49,940 nucleotides of DNA from Stenotrophomonas maltophilia (GCF_004920835.1 NZ_QFHO01000032.1:1-49940); one strand, 5' to 3'. Positions 16,297-24,094 are shown, counted from the stretch's first letter. Translations and numbers: made by a program. The notes: generated by a model not told the origin, from the letters alone.

Positions 16297-16359
16297 GTAG
16301 CACCGGGCCATGCCCGGCGGACACAACGCTCAATGCCGCCGGGCATGGCCCTGCGCTAC
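16297..16359. repeat. SMAG dimer (inverted pair)
   Basis: A plus-strand copy at 16297-16319 (GTAGCACCGGGCC) faces a minus-strand copy at about 16335-16359. The minus copy supplies the TAG stop of the DUF2867 gene, whose last codon is at 16356-16358. Confidence 0.8.
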
Positions 16360-16862
16360 CGATAGGCGCGTACCTGCTTCTGCAGCAGGTGCGGCACGAT
16401 CAATCGATGTACCGGCGCCACCGGCAGCATGTAGACCCGGCCGAACGCGTTATGGGTATGCACCACGGTGGCCACTTCCAGCACGTCACCCTGCCATTGC
16501 AGGGCCAGCTGCACGCGCAGATGGCGGTCGTTGTCTTCCAGCACGATGGCATCGTCATCCAGCGACTGCAGGGTGAAGATGCCCAGCCGCTGGCCGGGTT
16601 GAGGATCCTCAACAACCTGCACCGCACGCAACGAGCCCAGGTGCTTCATGCCGAGCAGGCGCATGCCGTGGTTGCGCAGCGCCATCAGCCCATCGAACCA
16701 GCCGGGAATGGTCGCGGCCATGTCGCGGTAGGCCTGCAGGGCCGAGCGCCCATCCCGACGGGTCGTCGCCTGGCAGGCGTGCACGAAGTCGGCGCCAGCC
16801 AGCTGTGGGCGCAGGACGCTGCCCGCACCCGGCGGGCCGGTCACCACCTGCGCACGGCTCAC
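16356..16862 (-). CDS. DUF2867 domain-containing protein
   Basis: This 168-residue protein is a single DUF2867 domain with no signal peptide. Typical stretches are ADFVHACQA near residue 24, IPGWFDGLMALRNHGMRLLG near 52-71, and the C-terminal HTHNAFGRVYMLPVAPVHRLI. The biochemical role is unknown. It starts with GTG at 16862, overlapping the stop of the kinase-like gene by four bases, so the two are coupled. The TAG stop lies inside a SMAG repeat, so the C terminus may have been set by repeat insertion. Confidence 0.85.
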   Translation of the reverse strand: MSRAQVVTGPPGAGSVLRPQLAGADFVHACQATTRRDGRSALQAYRDMAATIPGWFDGLMALRNHGMRLLGMKHLGSLRAVQVVEDPQPGQRLGIFTLQSLDDDAIVLEDNDRHLRVQLALQWQGDVLEVATVVHTHNAFGRVYMLPVAPVHRLIVPHLLQKQVRAYR

Positions 16863-17521
16863 GGCTTGGGCCCCTGCCCTTCATTGTCTTCCCAATGCAG
16901 GATGCGGCGGGTAACGAAGCGGTAGACCGGCTTGCCGGTGGCGAACCACAGCTCGCGCACCCACGAGGTGCGCTTGAGCACGCGCTTCTCCACCGGGGTG
17001 AGCGACTCGCGGCAGTACATGCGCTTGTGCTTGAGCAGGTGGCGCAGATCCTCGCGGGCCAGCAGCCGCATCCAGCGCGAGCGCGGGTTGCCGATCACCG
17101 CCAGCTGGAAGTCGATCAGCGCCGGCCGGCCATCCTCGGTGACCAGCCAGTTGGCTTCCTTGGCCAGGTCGTTGTGGGCAACGCCGTTGCGATGCAGCTG
17201 CTGCAGCAGCCGACGCGCCGAGCGGAACCAGGCCAGATCGCCGCGCGGCGGACGCTGGTACATGGCATCGCCGGCCATGAAACTGCGGTCCAGGTGGCGG
17301 CCATTCCAGGCCAGCAGCTGCGGCACATCGGCCATGCCGTGGATGTGCTGCAGCGCGCGTGCCTCGCGGCGGGCCAGCCACCAGGCCGGCAGCCGCAGCC
17401 ACAGCGGTGTGGCGCCCAGATCACGGCGCACGAAGGGGCCATCGGGCCCTTTCACAAGAAGGATCTGGCCGAAACTGTCGGCCTTCAAAGCATGCGGTGG
17501 AGCGTCTGGCGTATGCGGCAT
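16859..17521 (-). CDS. Kinase-like protein (RIO/LPS-kinase-like fold)
   Basis: This 220-residue protein has a minimal protein-kinase-like core. The catalytic loop is H116-ND118-LAKEAN124, and a DFQ motif at 137-139 stands in for DFG. The N-terminal segment (ILLVKGPDGPFVRRDL) could carry the ATP-binding Lys. It resembles small RIO-like or lipopolysaccharide (heptose/Kdo) kinase-like proteins; the substrate could be a sugar lipid or a protein. It is predicted soluble. It is coupled to the DUF2867 gene and divergent from the DedA-PAP2-LssY fusion 86 bases away. Confidence 0.78.
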   Translation of the reverse strand: MPHTPDAPPHALKADSFGQILLVKGPDGPFVRRDLGATPLWLRLPAWWLARREARALQHIHGMADVPQLLAWNGRHLDRSFMAGDAMYQRPPRGDLAWFRSARRLLQQLHRNGVAHNDLAKEANWLVTEDGRPALIDFQLAVIGNPRSRWMRLLAREDLRHLLKHKRMYCRESLTPVEKRVLKRTSWVRELWFATGKPVYRFVTRRILHWEDNEGQGPKP

Positions 17522-17594
17522 GGGCCCATTCTAGGCGATGGCGCCGGTTGCAAACGGTCACGAAGCGGCTGGGAACCAGTCACCTTCACGCCCC

Positions 17595-17600
17595 TATAAT
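17595..17600 (+). promoter_or_regulatory. -10 box of the fusion gene; leaderless mRNA likely
   Basis: A perfect TATAAT ends six bases before the ATG at 17607. A start point at the usual 6-7 bases downstream would fall on the A of the ATG itself. No ribosome-binding site is visible. A -35 at 17 bases upstream is poor (near GGGAAC). Confidence 0.55.
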
Positions 17601-17606
17601 CGGGCA

Positions 17607-19601
17607 ATGGACTCTTCATGGATCGACGCCACGCTCGCGTGGATTGCCGCTCACCCCGTGCTGGCGGGTGCCGTTATCTTCCTCATCGCCTTCTGCGATG
17701 CGGTCATCATTCTTGGCGCCATCGTGCCGGCGCTGCCGTTGCTGTTCGCGGTGGGCGTGTTCATCGGCCTGGGCCAGATCTCCGGGCCGTACGCGGTTGC
17801 GGCTGCAGCCCTGGGCGCCTTTGCCGGCGACGGCATCAGCTACTGGATCGGCCGCCGCTGGGGTGACCGCCTGCGCGGCGTCTGGCCGTTCAGCCGCTAC
17901 CCGCAGCTACTCGACCGCGGCGAGAACCTGTTCCGCCGCAATGCGTTCAAGAGCATCCTGATCGCACGCTACGTCGGCGCGATCCGCCCGTTCGTGCCAG
18001 CCATTGCCGGCATGATGAAGATGCCAGCCAGCCGTTACGTGCAGGCCAGCGGCATCGCCAGCATTTCGTGGGCGGTGCTGTTCCTGGCGCCGGGCTGGAT
18101 TCTTGGAGAAGCCTATGACGCAGTCGCGGCGGTGGCCGGGCGTCTGGTGGTGGTGGTCGGCCTGCTGGCGGTGATCCTCAGCCTGGTCTGGGCCATCGTG
18201 CTGTACGGCTACCGCTGGTCGGCCGCCCGCATGGACAACTGGCTGGCACGCCTGCTGGACTGGTCCAACCGCCACCCGACGCTGGGCCGCTACACCGTCG
18301 GCGTGCTGGATCCCAAGCGCCGTGAATCGGTGCCGCTGGCGATGCTGGCGTTGATGCTGCTGGTGCTGGGCTGGGGCTGGTTCGCGCTGCTCACCGTGGT
18401 GGTCGCGCACGGTGAACCGCTGGCGATCGACCTGCTGGTGCACCAGGCCATGCTGGCGCTGCGCAACCCGCTGGCCGACTACCCGATGGCAGCACTGGCT
18501 TCGCTGGGCGCCTGGCAGGTACTGCTGCCGGCCACGGCGGCGGCGATGGGCTACCTGATCTGGCGCCGGCGCTGGATGGCAGCCGCGCACTGGCTGGCCG
18601 CACTCGCCTTCGGCCTGGCGCTGACGATGCTGCTGGGCGCCACCGTGGATGTGGTACGCCCGGTCGATGCCAGCAGCGGTTTCGGCTTCCCGTCGGTGTC
18701 GGTGACCATGGCCACCATCACCTTCGGTTTCTTCGCGGTGCTGATCGCCCGTGAGATGCCCGGCCGAACCCGCGTCTGGCCGTACCTGGTGTCCGGCATC
18801 GTGGTCAGCCTGATCGGCTTCTCGCGCCTGTACCTGGGCGCGCATTGGCTGAGCGATGTGATCGGCGGCATGCTGTTCGGCACGTTCTGGCTGCTGGTGC
18901 TGGGCATCGCCTACCGCCGCCGCTTCAACCGCTCGTTCTGGGTAAAGCCGGTGGCCTGGTTGTTCTATGGCGTGTTCGCGGTAGCGGCGATGTGGTACGC
19001 GCCGCGCCACATTCCGGTGAAGCTGGAACGCTTCGAGCCGACCCTGCCGGCCCCGCAGGCGATGGATGCGCAGGCCTGGTGGCAGCACGACTGGTCCACG
19101 CTGCCGGCGCGCCGCAACGAATTCGACGACGACCAGCGCTGGCCGCTTGACGTGCAGGTGGCCGGGCCGCTGGCACCACTGCAGGCACAGCTGGAAGCGC
19201 GCGGCTGGAAGCGGCAGGAACAGGCCGGCTGGCAGCAGGCGCTGCTGATGCTGGACAAGAACACCGGTGCTGATGAACTGCCGGTGTTGCCGGCAACGCT
19301 GGACACCCGCGTGGAAGCACTGCTGATGGTGCGCCAGGGCGCGAAGCCGGATGAGCGCTATGTGCTGCGCCTGTGGCCTGCACCGGCACAGCTGCAGCCG
19401 GGCAACACGCCGTTGTGGCTGGGCAGCGCGCAGACCCTGCGCTACGAGCGCCACTTCGAGTGGATCGGCATGTGGCACCCGCTGCGCGGCGTCGACCCGG
19501 CGTTGAACGCGGTGAAGGACGCCGTGCAGGACCTGCCGCAGCGCGAAGACGTGCACAGCGAAACCGGGCTGCCGGTGCTGCGGTTGAAGACCACGCCGTG
19601 A
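17607..19601 (+). CDS. DedA-PAP2-LssY fusion membrane protein
   Basis: This 664-residue inner-membrane protein has three parts. Residues 1-200 are a DedA-family domain with several helices and the conserved ARYVGAIRPFVPAIAG. Residues about 245-440 are a PAP2 phosphatase-like domain with VRP, then F361-PSVSV where PSGH is expected, and S406-RLYLGAH413-WLSD417, which is the normal motif 3. Residues about 495-655 form a soluble LssY_C-like domain. DedA proteins include undecaprenyl-phosphate translocases and PAP2 proteins remove lipid phosphates, so a coupled lipid-carrier role is inferred. The missing motif-2 His may weaken classical phosphatase activity. The ATG at 17607 follows a TATAAT box directly. 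Confidence 0.9.
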   Translation: MDSSWIDATLAWIAAHPVLAGAVIFLIAFCDAVIILGAIVPALPLLFAVGVFIGLGQISGPYAVAAAALGAFAGDGISYWIGRRWGDRLRGVWPFSRYPQLLDRGENLFRRNAFKSILIARYVGAIRPFVPAIAGMMKMPASRYVQASGIASISWAVLFLAPGWILGEAYDAVAAVAGRLVVVVGLLAVILSLVWAIVLYGYRWSAARMDNWLARLLDWSNRHPTLGRYTVGVLDPKRRESVPLAMLALMLLVLGWGWFALLTVVVAHGEPLAIDLLVHQAMLALRNPLADYPMAALASLGAWQVLLPATAAAMGYLIWRRRWMAAAHWLAALAFGLALTMLLGATVDVVRPVDASSGFGFPSVSVTMATITFGFFAVLIAREMPGRTRVWPYLVSGIVVSLIGFSRLYLGAHWLSDVIGGMLFGTFWLLVLGIAYRRRFNRSFWVKPVAWLFYGVFAVAAMWYAPRHIPVKLERFEPTLPAPQAMDAQAWWQHDWSTLPARRNEFDDDQRWPLDVQVAGPLAPLQAQLEARGWKRQEQAGWQQALLMLDKNTGADELPVLPATLDTRVEALLMVRQGAKPDERYVLRLWPAPAQLQPGNTPLWLGSAQTLRYERHFEWIGMWHPLRGVDPALNAVKDAVQDLPQREDVHSETGLPVLRLKTTP

Positions 19602-19606
19602 TGGAG

Positions 19607-19743
19607 CCGCCGGGCATGGCCCGGCGCTACCGCCGCGCCCTGGCAGATGCCAACCTTGGTTGGCGCTTCGGGAAAAGGCTGCCAACCAAGGTCGGCATCT
19701 ACCGGTTTCGCCGCGCCCTGGTAGTCGCCAACCTTGGTTGGCG
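19607..19743. repeat. Cluster of four SMAG-type hairpins
   Basis: The copies lie at 19607-19630 (minus, CCGGGC type), about 19641-19664 (plus, GGCAGATGCCAACC, a variant lacking GTAG), 19681-19702 (minus, GCCAACC type) and 19721-19743 (plus, GTAGTCGCCAACC). They fill the gap between the fusion gene and the convergent LON-domain gene. Confidence 0.78.
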
Positions 19744-19751
19744 GTTTCCGG

Positions 19752-20330
19752 TTACGGCATCCAGCCCAGCAACTGCTGCAACCGCTGGTGCGGGTCATCC
19801 ATCTGCAGCAGCTGCAGGCGCTGCTGCTCGCTCAGCGGCAGCAGTTCGGCCAGCCGCCAGCCGACCCAGCTGGCCTGGTCCAGCAGTGCCGGGCTGGCGG
19901 GCGCATAGGTCTCGCCCGCCTGCTCGATGATGTGCCCCAGCACCGTGGCCAGCAGCGCATGCTGCGGCTTCAGTTCGTCGTCGGGATCTTCCTCGCACCA
20001 ATGCACATCGGCCACCACCAGGCCGTTGTCGCGCACGCGGGTGCGCTCGACATGGAAGCGGCGGGTGCCGCGCAGGCGCAGCTGCAGCACGCCGTCGGCG
20101 CCGACATCGAAGTCTTCGATGCGTACCTGCACGCCATACGCCGCAGGCGTCGCCGGTGCCCCCACTTCCTGGCCATCGAGGATCAGGCAGACACCAAAGC
20201 CCTCGCCGCTTCGGCCGCTGTCGCGGACCAGATCCAGGTAGCGGCGCTCGAACACACGCAGGCCCACCGCTGCACCCGGCACCAGCGTGGTGTGCAGCGG
20301 AAACAGCGGCAGCGAATCGTCGGCGCTCAT
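19752..20330 (-). CDS. LON peptidase substrate-binding domain protein
   Basis: This 192-residue protein matches the stand-alone N-terminal domain of Lon (LON_substr_bdg, PF02190). It starts LPLFPLHTTLVPGAAVGLRVFERRY and contains ILDGQEVG and ADGVLQLRLRGTRRF; no ATPase or protease domain follows. It presumably binds proteins or peptides in the cytosol; the true role is unknown. Its ATG overlaps the mpl stop by four bases, so it is co-translated with mpl, a pairing that hints at a link to wall recycling but proves nothing. Confidence 0.87.
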   Translation of the reverse strand: MSADDSLPLFPLHTTLVPGAAVGLRVFERRYLDLVRDSGRSGEGFGVCLILDGQEVGAPATPAAYGVQVRIEDFDVGADGVLQLRLRGTRRFHVERTRVRDNGLVVADVHWCEEDPDDELKPQHALLATVLGHIIEQAGETYAPASPALLDQASWVGWRLAELLPLSEQQRLQLLQMDDPHQRLQQLLGWMP

Positions 20331-21691
20331 CGGGCCTGCAGGGCGGCGAGGAAGCGACGCGGCGCGCCGTCGAAGCCACCGTTGGACATGAACACCACGT
20401 GGTCACCGCTGCGCACGCTGGACTGCAGCTGCGCCAGCAGTGCGTCGGTATCCGGCACCGCATGCGCTTCACCACGCACGGCGGCGATCACTGCCGCCGC
20501 GTCCCACGCGAGCTCAGGACGATGCAGGAACACCACTTCATCGGCAAGCGCCAGCGACGGGGCCAGCGCATGCGCATGCGCGCCCAGCCGCATCGAGTTG
20601 CTGCGTGGCTCCATCGCGACCACGATGCGCGCATCGCCGACCTTGGCACGCAGGCCTTCCAGCGTGGTGGCGATCGCAGTCGGGTGATGGGCGAAATCAT
20701 CGTAGACGGTGATGCCATCGTGGCTGCCGATCACTTCCATGCGGCGCTTGACGCTGCGGAAGTGCGCCAGCGCCGGAATCACCTCGGCCGGGACCACGCC
20801 CACCGCATGCGCGGCAGCCAGTGCGGCCAGGCCGTTGAGCACGTTGTGGCGGCCCAGCAATGACCACTGCACATCACCCAGTGCCTGCCCGCGATGGTGC
20901 ACGCGGAACGCGCTGCCATCGGCGGCCAGCAGTTCGGCGTGCCATTCCAGCGAGGGATCGAAACCAAAACGCTCCACCGGGGTCCAGCAGCCCATGGCCA
21001 GTACTTCGGCCAGGTGCTGGTCCTCGCCGTTGACGATCAAGCGGCCGCGAGCCGGCACCGTGCGCACCAGGTGGTGGAACTGGCGCTGGATCGCCGCCAC
21101 GTCCGGAAAGATGTCGGCGTGGTCGTATTCGAGGTTGTTGAGAATGGCCACCAGCGGCCGGTAGTGCACGAACTTGCTGCGCTTGTCGAAGAAGGCGGTG
21201 TCGTATTCATCGGCCTCGACCACGAACTCGCGGCCCTGGCCCAGCCGGGCCGAAACGCCGAAGTCCTCGGCCACGCCGCCGATCAGGAAACCCGGCGAGC
21301 GGCCGGCGCTTTCCAGCAGCCAGGTGAGGATGGTGGTGGTGGTGGTCTTGCCGTGGGTGCCGGCGACGGCCAGGGTATCGCGCCCTGGCAGGACCTGCTC
21401 GGACAGCCACTGCGCCCCGGAAATGTAGCGCTGGCCGGCATCAAGCACGGCCTCCACGGCCGCGTTGCCGCGCGACAGCGCGTTGCCGATCACCACCTGG
21501 CCGGTGCCGGCCGGCACGCTGTCGGCGCGGTAGCCCTGGTCCAGGGTGATGCCCAGCTGCTCGAGCTGGGTCGACATCGGCGGGTAGATGGCCTGGTCAC
21601 TGCCGCTGACCGTATGGCCCAGTTCCCGCGCCAGGGCGGCCACGCCGCCCATGAAGGTGCCGGCGATTGCAAGGATATGTACGCTGCTCAT
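20327..21691 (-). CDS. mpl: UDP-MurNAc:tripeptide ligase (murein peptide ligase)
   Basis: This 454-residue Mur-ligase family enzyme attaches recycled L-Ala-gamma-D-Glu-meso-Dap to UDP-MurNAc. The N-terminal motif HILAIAGTFMGGVAALARELGH distinguishes Mpl from MurC. The ATP-binding motif TLAVAGTHGKTTTTTIL is near 110, and EADEYDTAFFDKRSKFVHY and NNLEYDHADIF are also Mpl-like. The ATG at 21691 matches the family start. It is first in an operon with the LON-domain gene. A TATACA at 21718-21723 on the minus strand may be its -10 box. Confidence 0.95.
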   Translation of the reverse strand: MSSVHILAIAGTFMGGVAALARELGHTVSGSDQAIYPPMSTQLEQLGITLDQGYRADSVPAGTGQVVIGNALSRGNAAVEAVLDAGQRYISGAQWLSEQVLPGRDTLAVAGTHGKTTTTTILTWLLESAGRSPGFLIGGVAEDFGVSARLGQGREFVVEADEYDTAFFDKRSKFVHYRPLVAILNNLEYDHADIFPDVAAIQRQFHHLVRTVPARGRLIVNGEDQHLAEVLAMGCWTPVERFGFDPSLEWHAELLAADGSAFRVHHRGQALGDVQWSLLGRHNVLNGLAALAAAHAVGVVPAEVIPALAHFRSVKRRMEVIGSHDGITVYDDFAHHPTAIATTLEGLRAKVGDARIVVAMEPRSNSMRLGAHAHALAPSLALADEVVFLHRPELAWDAAAVIAAVRGEAHAVPDTDALLAQLQSSVRSGDHVVFMSNGGFDGAPRRFLAALQAR

Positions 21692-21839
21692 GACCGAGGA
21701 TTGTGACTGATGACGGCTGTATAGGGCCAATGTCCGACCGGGGGTAAGACAAGTCCTACACAGGATGTGAGAAAACTCCAATCTTCTGTCAGGGAAATCC
21801 CGATAGCGATGTTCTGTGAACCCGGACACAATTCGAACT

Positions 21840-21983
21840 GCCAGCCGCAGTACCCGAACCGGTCCTACTCCCCAAGAGGCCATCCCCAAGGGAGCTCATG
21901 CTGCGGGGCCCTGAGCAAGCCCTCTGCTGGCGCCTATCAAACGACACAGGCCTGATCCTCGCGGACCAGGCCTGTGTTTTTTT
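21840..21983 (+). ncRNA. Candidate small RNA between mpl and adk
   Basis: In the 328-base gap between two minus-strand genes, the plus strand carries a strong intrinsic terminator at its end and no open frame with coding character. Just upstream are repeated C-rich segments (TACTCCCCAAGAG, CATCCCCAAGG) and potential pairing between CCGCAG near 21844 and CTGCGG near 21901. C-rich loops are typical of Xanthomonas small RNAs that bind G-rich leaders. The 5' end is a guess and I see no clear promoter, so this rests on the terminator and base pattern. Confidence 0.45.
21944..21983 (+). terminator. Strong intrinsic terminator on the plus strand
   Basis: ACACAGGCCTG pairs perfectly with CAGGCCTGTGT (11 bp, 12-base loop) and is followed by seven T. 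Both flanking genes are on the minus strand, so it ends a separate plus-strand transcript. Confidence 0.85.
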
Positions 21984-22019
21984 GCGCCCGGGGGCCGGCA
22001 AGGTGCCGGCCCGGCCGGT

Positions 22020-22583
22020 TCAACCCTTGATCGCCGCCAGGATGCGGGCTTCGATCTCGTCCAGCTCACCGACGCCGTCGACGCGGGCCAGGGTGCCACG
22101 GGCAGCGTAGAAGTCGACCACCGGGGCGGTCTGGTCGTTGTAGACCTGCAGGCGCTGACGCACCGCTTCCGGACTGTCATCGGCGCGGCCCTGCTCCTTG
22201 GCACGACCGGCGATGCGGTCGACCAGCAGCTCGGTGGCCACGTCCAGCTGCACCACCGCGTCCAGCGGCTGGCCGATCTTGGCCAGCAGGCCGTCCATCG
22301 CATTGGCCTGGGCCACATTGCGCGGGTAGCCATCCAGGATGAAGCCCTTGGCGACATCGGCCTGGGTCAGGCGCGACTCCAGCATGCCCAGCAGGATGTC
22401 GTCCGAGACCAGGTTGCCGGCGTCCATCACCGCCTTGGCCTGCTTGCCCAGCTCGGAGCCGGCAGCGATTTCCGCGCGCAGCATGTCACCGGTCGAAATG
22501 TGGGCGATACCCAGCTTTTCCTTCAGGCGCGTCGCCTGTGTCCCCTTGCCCGAACCGGGCGGTCCCAACAGAACCAATCGCAT
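22020..22583 (-). CDS. adk: Adenylate kinase
   Basis: This 187-residue enzyme interconverts AMP + ATP and 2 ADP. The P-loop GPPGSGKGTQ is at 7-16, followed by HISTGDMLRAEI and FILDGYPRNVAQANAM. The LID region is short (DRIAGRAKEQGRADDS), so this is the short type, unlike the 214-residue E. coli form with its long LID. The ATG at 22583 places the P-loop normally. It is divergent from pfkA with 136 bases between starts, a space that must hold both promoters. Confidence 0.96.
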   Translation of the reverse strand: MRLVLLGPPGSGKGTQATRLKEKLGIAHISTGDMLRAEIAAGSELGKQAKAVMDAGNLVSDDILLGMLESRLTQADVAKGFILDGYPRNVAQANAMDGLLAKIGQPLDAVVQLDVATELLVDRIAGRAKEQGRADDSPEAVRQRLQVYNDQTAPVVDFYAARGTLARVDGVGELDEIEARILAAIKG

Positions 22584-22719
22584 TGACCTGACTCCAACGT
22601 GTTGAAAATTAAGAAGGTTCGCGTCCCGGACGGTCCGGTATCGCTGCACCGCAATAGCGCCACTTTACCGCATACGGGTAATGTCCCTGCAATGTCCCCT
22701 CCCCCGAGCAGGTAGAAGC

Positions 22720-23976
22720 ATGCGCAACGGTACTCTCCTTTATGCCCAGTCCGGCGGTGTCACCGCGGTCATCAATGCCACTGCCGCAGCGGTGATCGAG
22801 CAGGCCCGGGCCAAGGGCATCAAGGTCCTGGCCGCCCGCAACGGCATCCTCGGCGCCCTGCGCGAGGAGCTGATCGACACCAGCAAGGAGAGCGCCGCGG
22901 CCATCCGCGCGCTGGCCCATACCCCGGGCGGCGCCTTCGGCTCATGCCGGGTCAAGCTGAAATCGCTGGACGCCGACCGCGCCCGCTACGACCGCCTGCT
23001 GGAGGTGCTGCGCGCACACGACGTGCGCTGGTTCCTCTACAACGGTGGCAACGACTCGGCCGATACCGCGCTGAAGGTCTCGCAGCTGGCCAAGGCCTCT
23101 GGCTACGACCTGACCTGCATCGGTGTGCCCAAGACCATCGACAACGACCTGGCGGTGACCGACACCTGCCCCGGCTTCGGCTCAGCGGCCAAGTACACCG
23201 CCGTGTCGGTGCGCGAAGCGGCGCTGGACGTGGCGGCGATGGCCGAGACCTCCACCCGCGTCTTCATCTACGAGGCAATGGGCCGCCACGCTGGCTGGCT
23301 GGCTGCGGCCGCTGGCCTGGCCGGCAACGGCGATGACGAAGCACCGCACATCATCCTGCTGCCCGAACGCGCCTATGACGAGGCGGTGTTCCTGGCCAAG
23401 GTCAAGGCCGTGGTCGACCGCGTCGGCTACTGCGTGGTGGTGGCCTCGGAAGGCATCGCTACCGCCGATGGCCGCTTCGTCGCCGACGCCGGTGGCGGCA
23501 AGGATTCGTTCGGGCACTCGCAGCTGGGCGGCGTGGCCGCGCATCTGGCTGGCCGGGTCAAGGACCAATTGGGCCTGAAGGTGCATTGGGCGCTGCCCGA
23601 TTACCTGCAGCGCTCGGCCCGCCACCTGGCCAGCAAGACCGACTGGGAGCAAGCGCAGGCAGTGGGCAAGGCCGCGGTGCAGCTGGCACTGAAGGGCCAG
23701 AACGGTGTGATGCCGGTGATCGTGCGCAGCAGTGATGCGCCGTATCGCTGGAAGATCGAAGCGGCGCCGTTGTCGAAGATCGCCAACCATGAAAAGAAGA
23801 TACCCGCCGGCTTCATCCGCCGCGATGGCTTCGGTATCACCGCCAAGGCACGCGCCTACCTGTCGCCGCTGATCAAGGGCGAAGCGCCGCTGCCGTATGG
23901 CACCGATGGCCTGCCGAAATACGTGGCGCTGAAAAACGTGGCGGTGAAGCAGAAGCTGCCGGCCTTCGAGGGCTGA
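22720..23976 (+). CDS. pfkA: 6-phosphofructokinase, probably PPi-dependent
   Basis: This 418-residue enzyme phosphorylates fructose 6-phosphate. The phosphate-donor site reads G109-GNDS113. An Asp replaces the Gly that ATP-dependent enzymes have in GGDGS, and PKTIDND at 137-143 has Lys where ATP types have Thr or Gly. Both changes mark pyrophosphate users, as shown for the Xanthomonas campestris enzyme. The Asn at 111 in place of the first Asp is unusual. The reaction would be reversible and would spare ATP. A perfect inverted repeat follows the stop; hppA and ppa, which also use PPi, lie downstream in the window. Confidence 0.93.
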   Translation: MRNGTLLYAQSGGVTAVINATAAAVIEQARAKGIKVLAARNGILGALREELIDTSKESAAAIRALAHTPGGAFGSCRVKLKSLDADRARYDRLLEVLRAHDVRWFLYNGGNDSADTALKVSQLAKASGYDLTCIGVPKTIDNDLAVTDTCPGFGSAAKYTAVSVREAALDVAAMAETSTRVFIYEAMGRHAGWLAAAAGLAGNGDDEAPHIILLPERAYDEAVFLAKVKAVVDRVGYCVVVASEGIATADGRFVADAGGGKDSFGHSQLGGVAAHLAGRVKDQLGLKVHWALPDYLQRSARHLASKTDWEQAQAVGKAAVQLALKGQNGVMPVIVRSSDAPYRWKIEAAPLSKIANHEKKIPAGFIRRDGFGITAKARAYLSPLIKGEAPLPYGTDGLPKYVALKNVAVKQKLPAFEG

Positions 23977-23980
23977 GTCG

Positions 23981-24081
23981 AAAAAGGGGACGGAGGGGAT
24001 TAAGTCGCATCTGCCCCTCCGTCATCTCCAACAGCGTCAGCAGTGGGCCGGATACGACTTAATCCCCTCCGTCCCCTTTTT
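23981..24081. repeat. Perfect 27-bp inverted repeat, 47-base spacer
   Basis: The arms at 23981-24007 and 24055-24081 are exact reverse complements. The left arm begins AAAAAGGGGACGGAGGGG; the right arm ends in TTTTT. The spacer contains CCCCTCCGTC (within 24014-24024), which could pair with the left arm instead. It lies between pfkA and the DUF488 gene and may act as terminator for pfkA. It looks like a dispersed element, not a chance palindrome. Confidence 0.85.
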
Positions 24082-24094
24082 ATGGAGGCCTGCC

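Noticed and set aside
17907..19685. Long minus-strand frame opposite the DedA-PAP2-LssY gene
   Set aside because: Low-complexity His/Gln/Arg-rich product without motifs; the plus-strand gene has clear domains.
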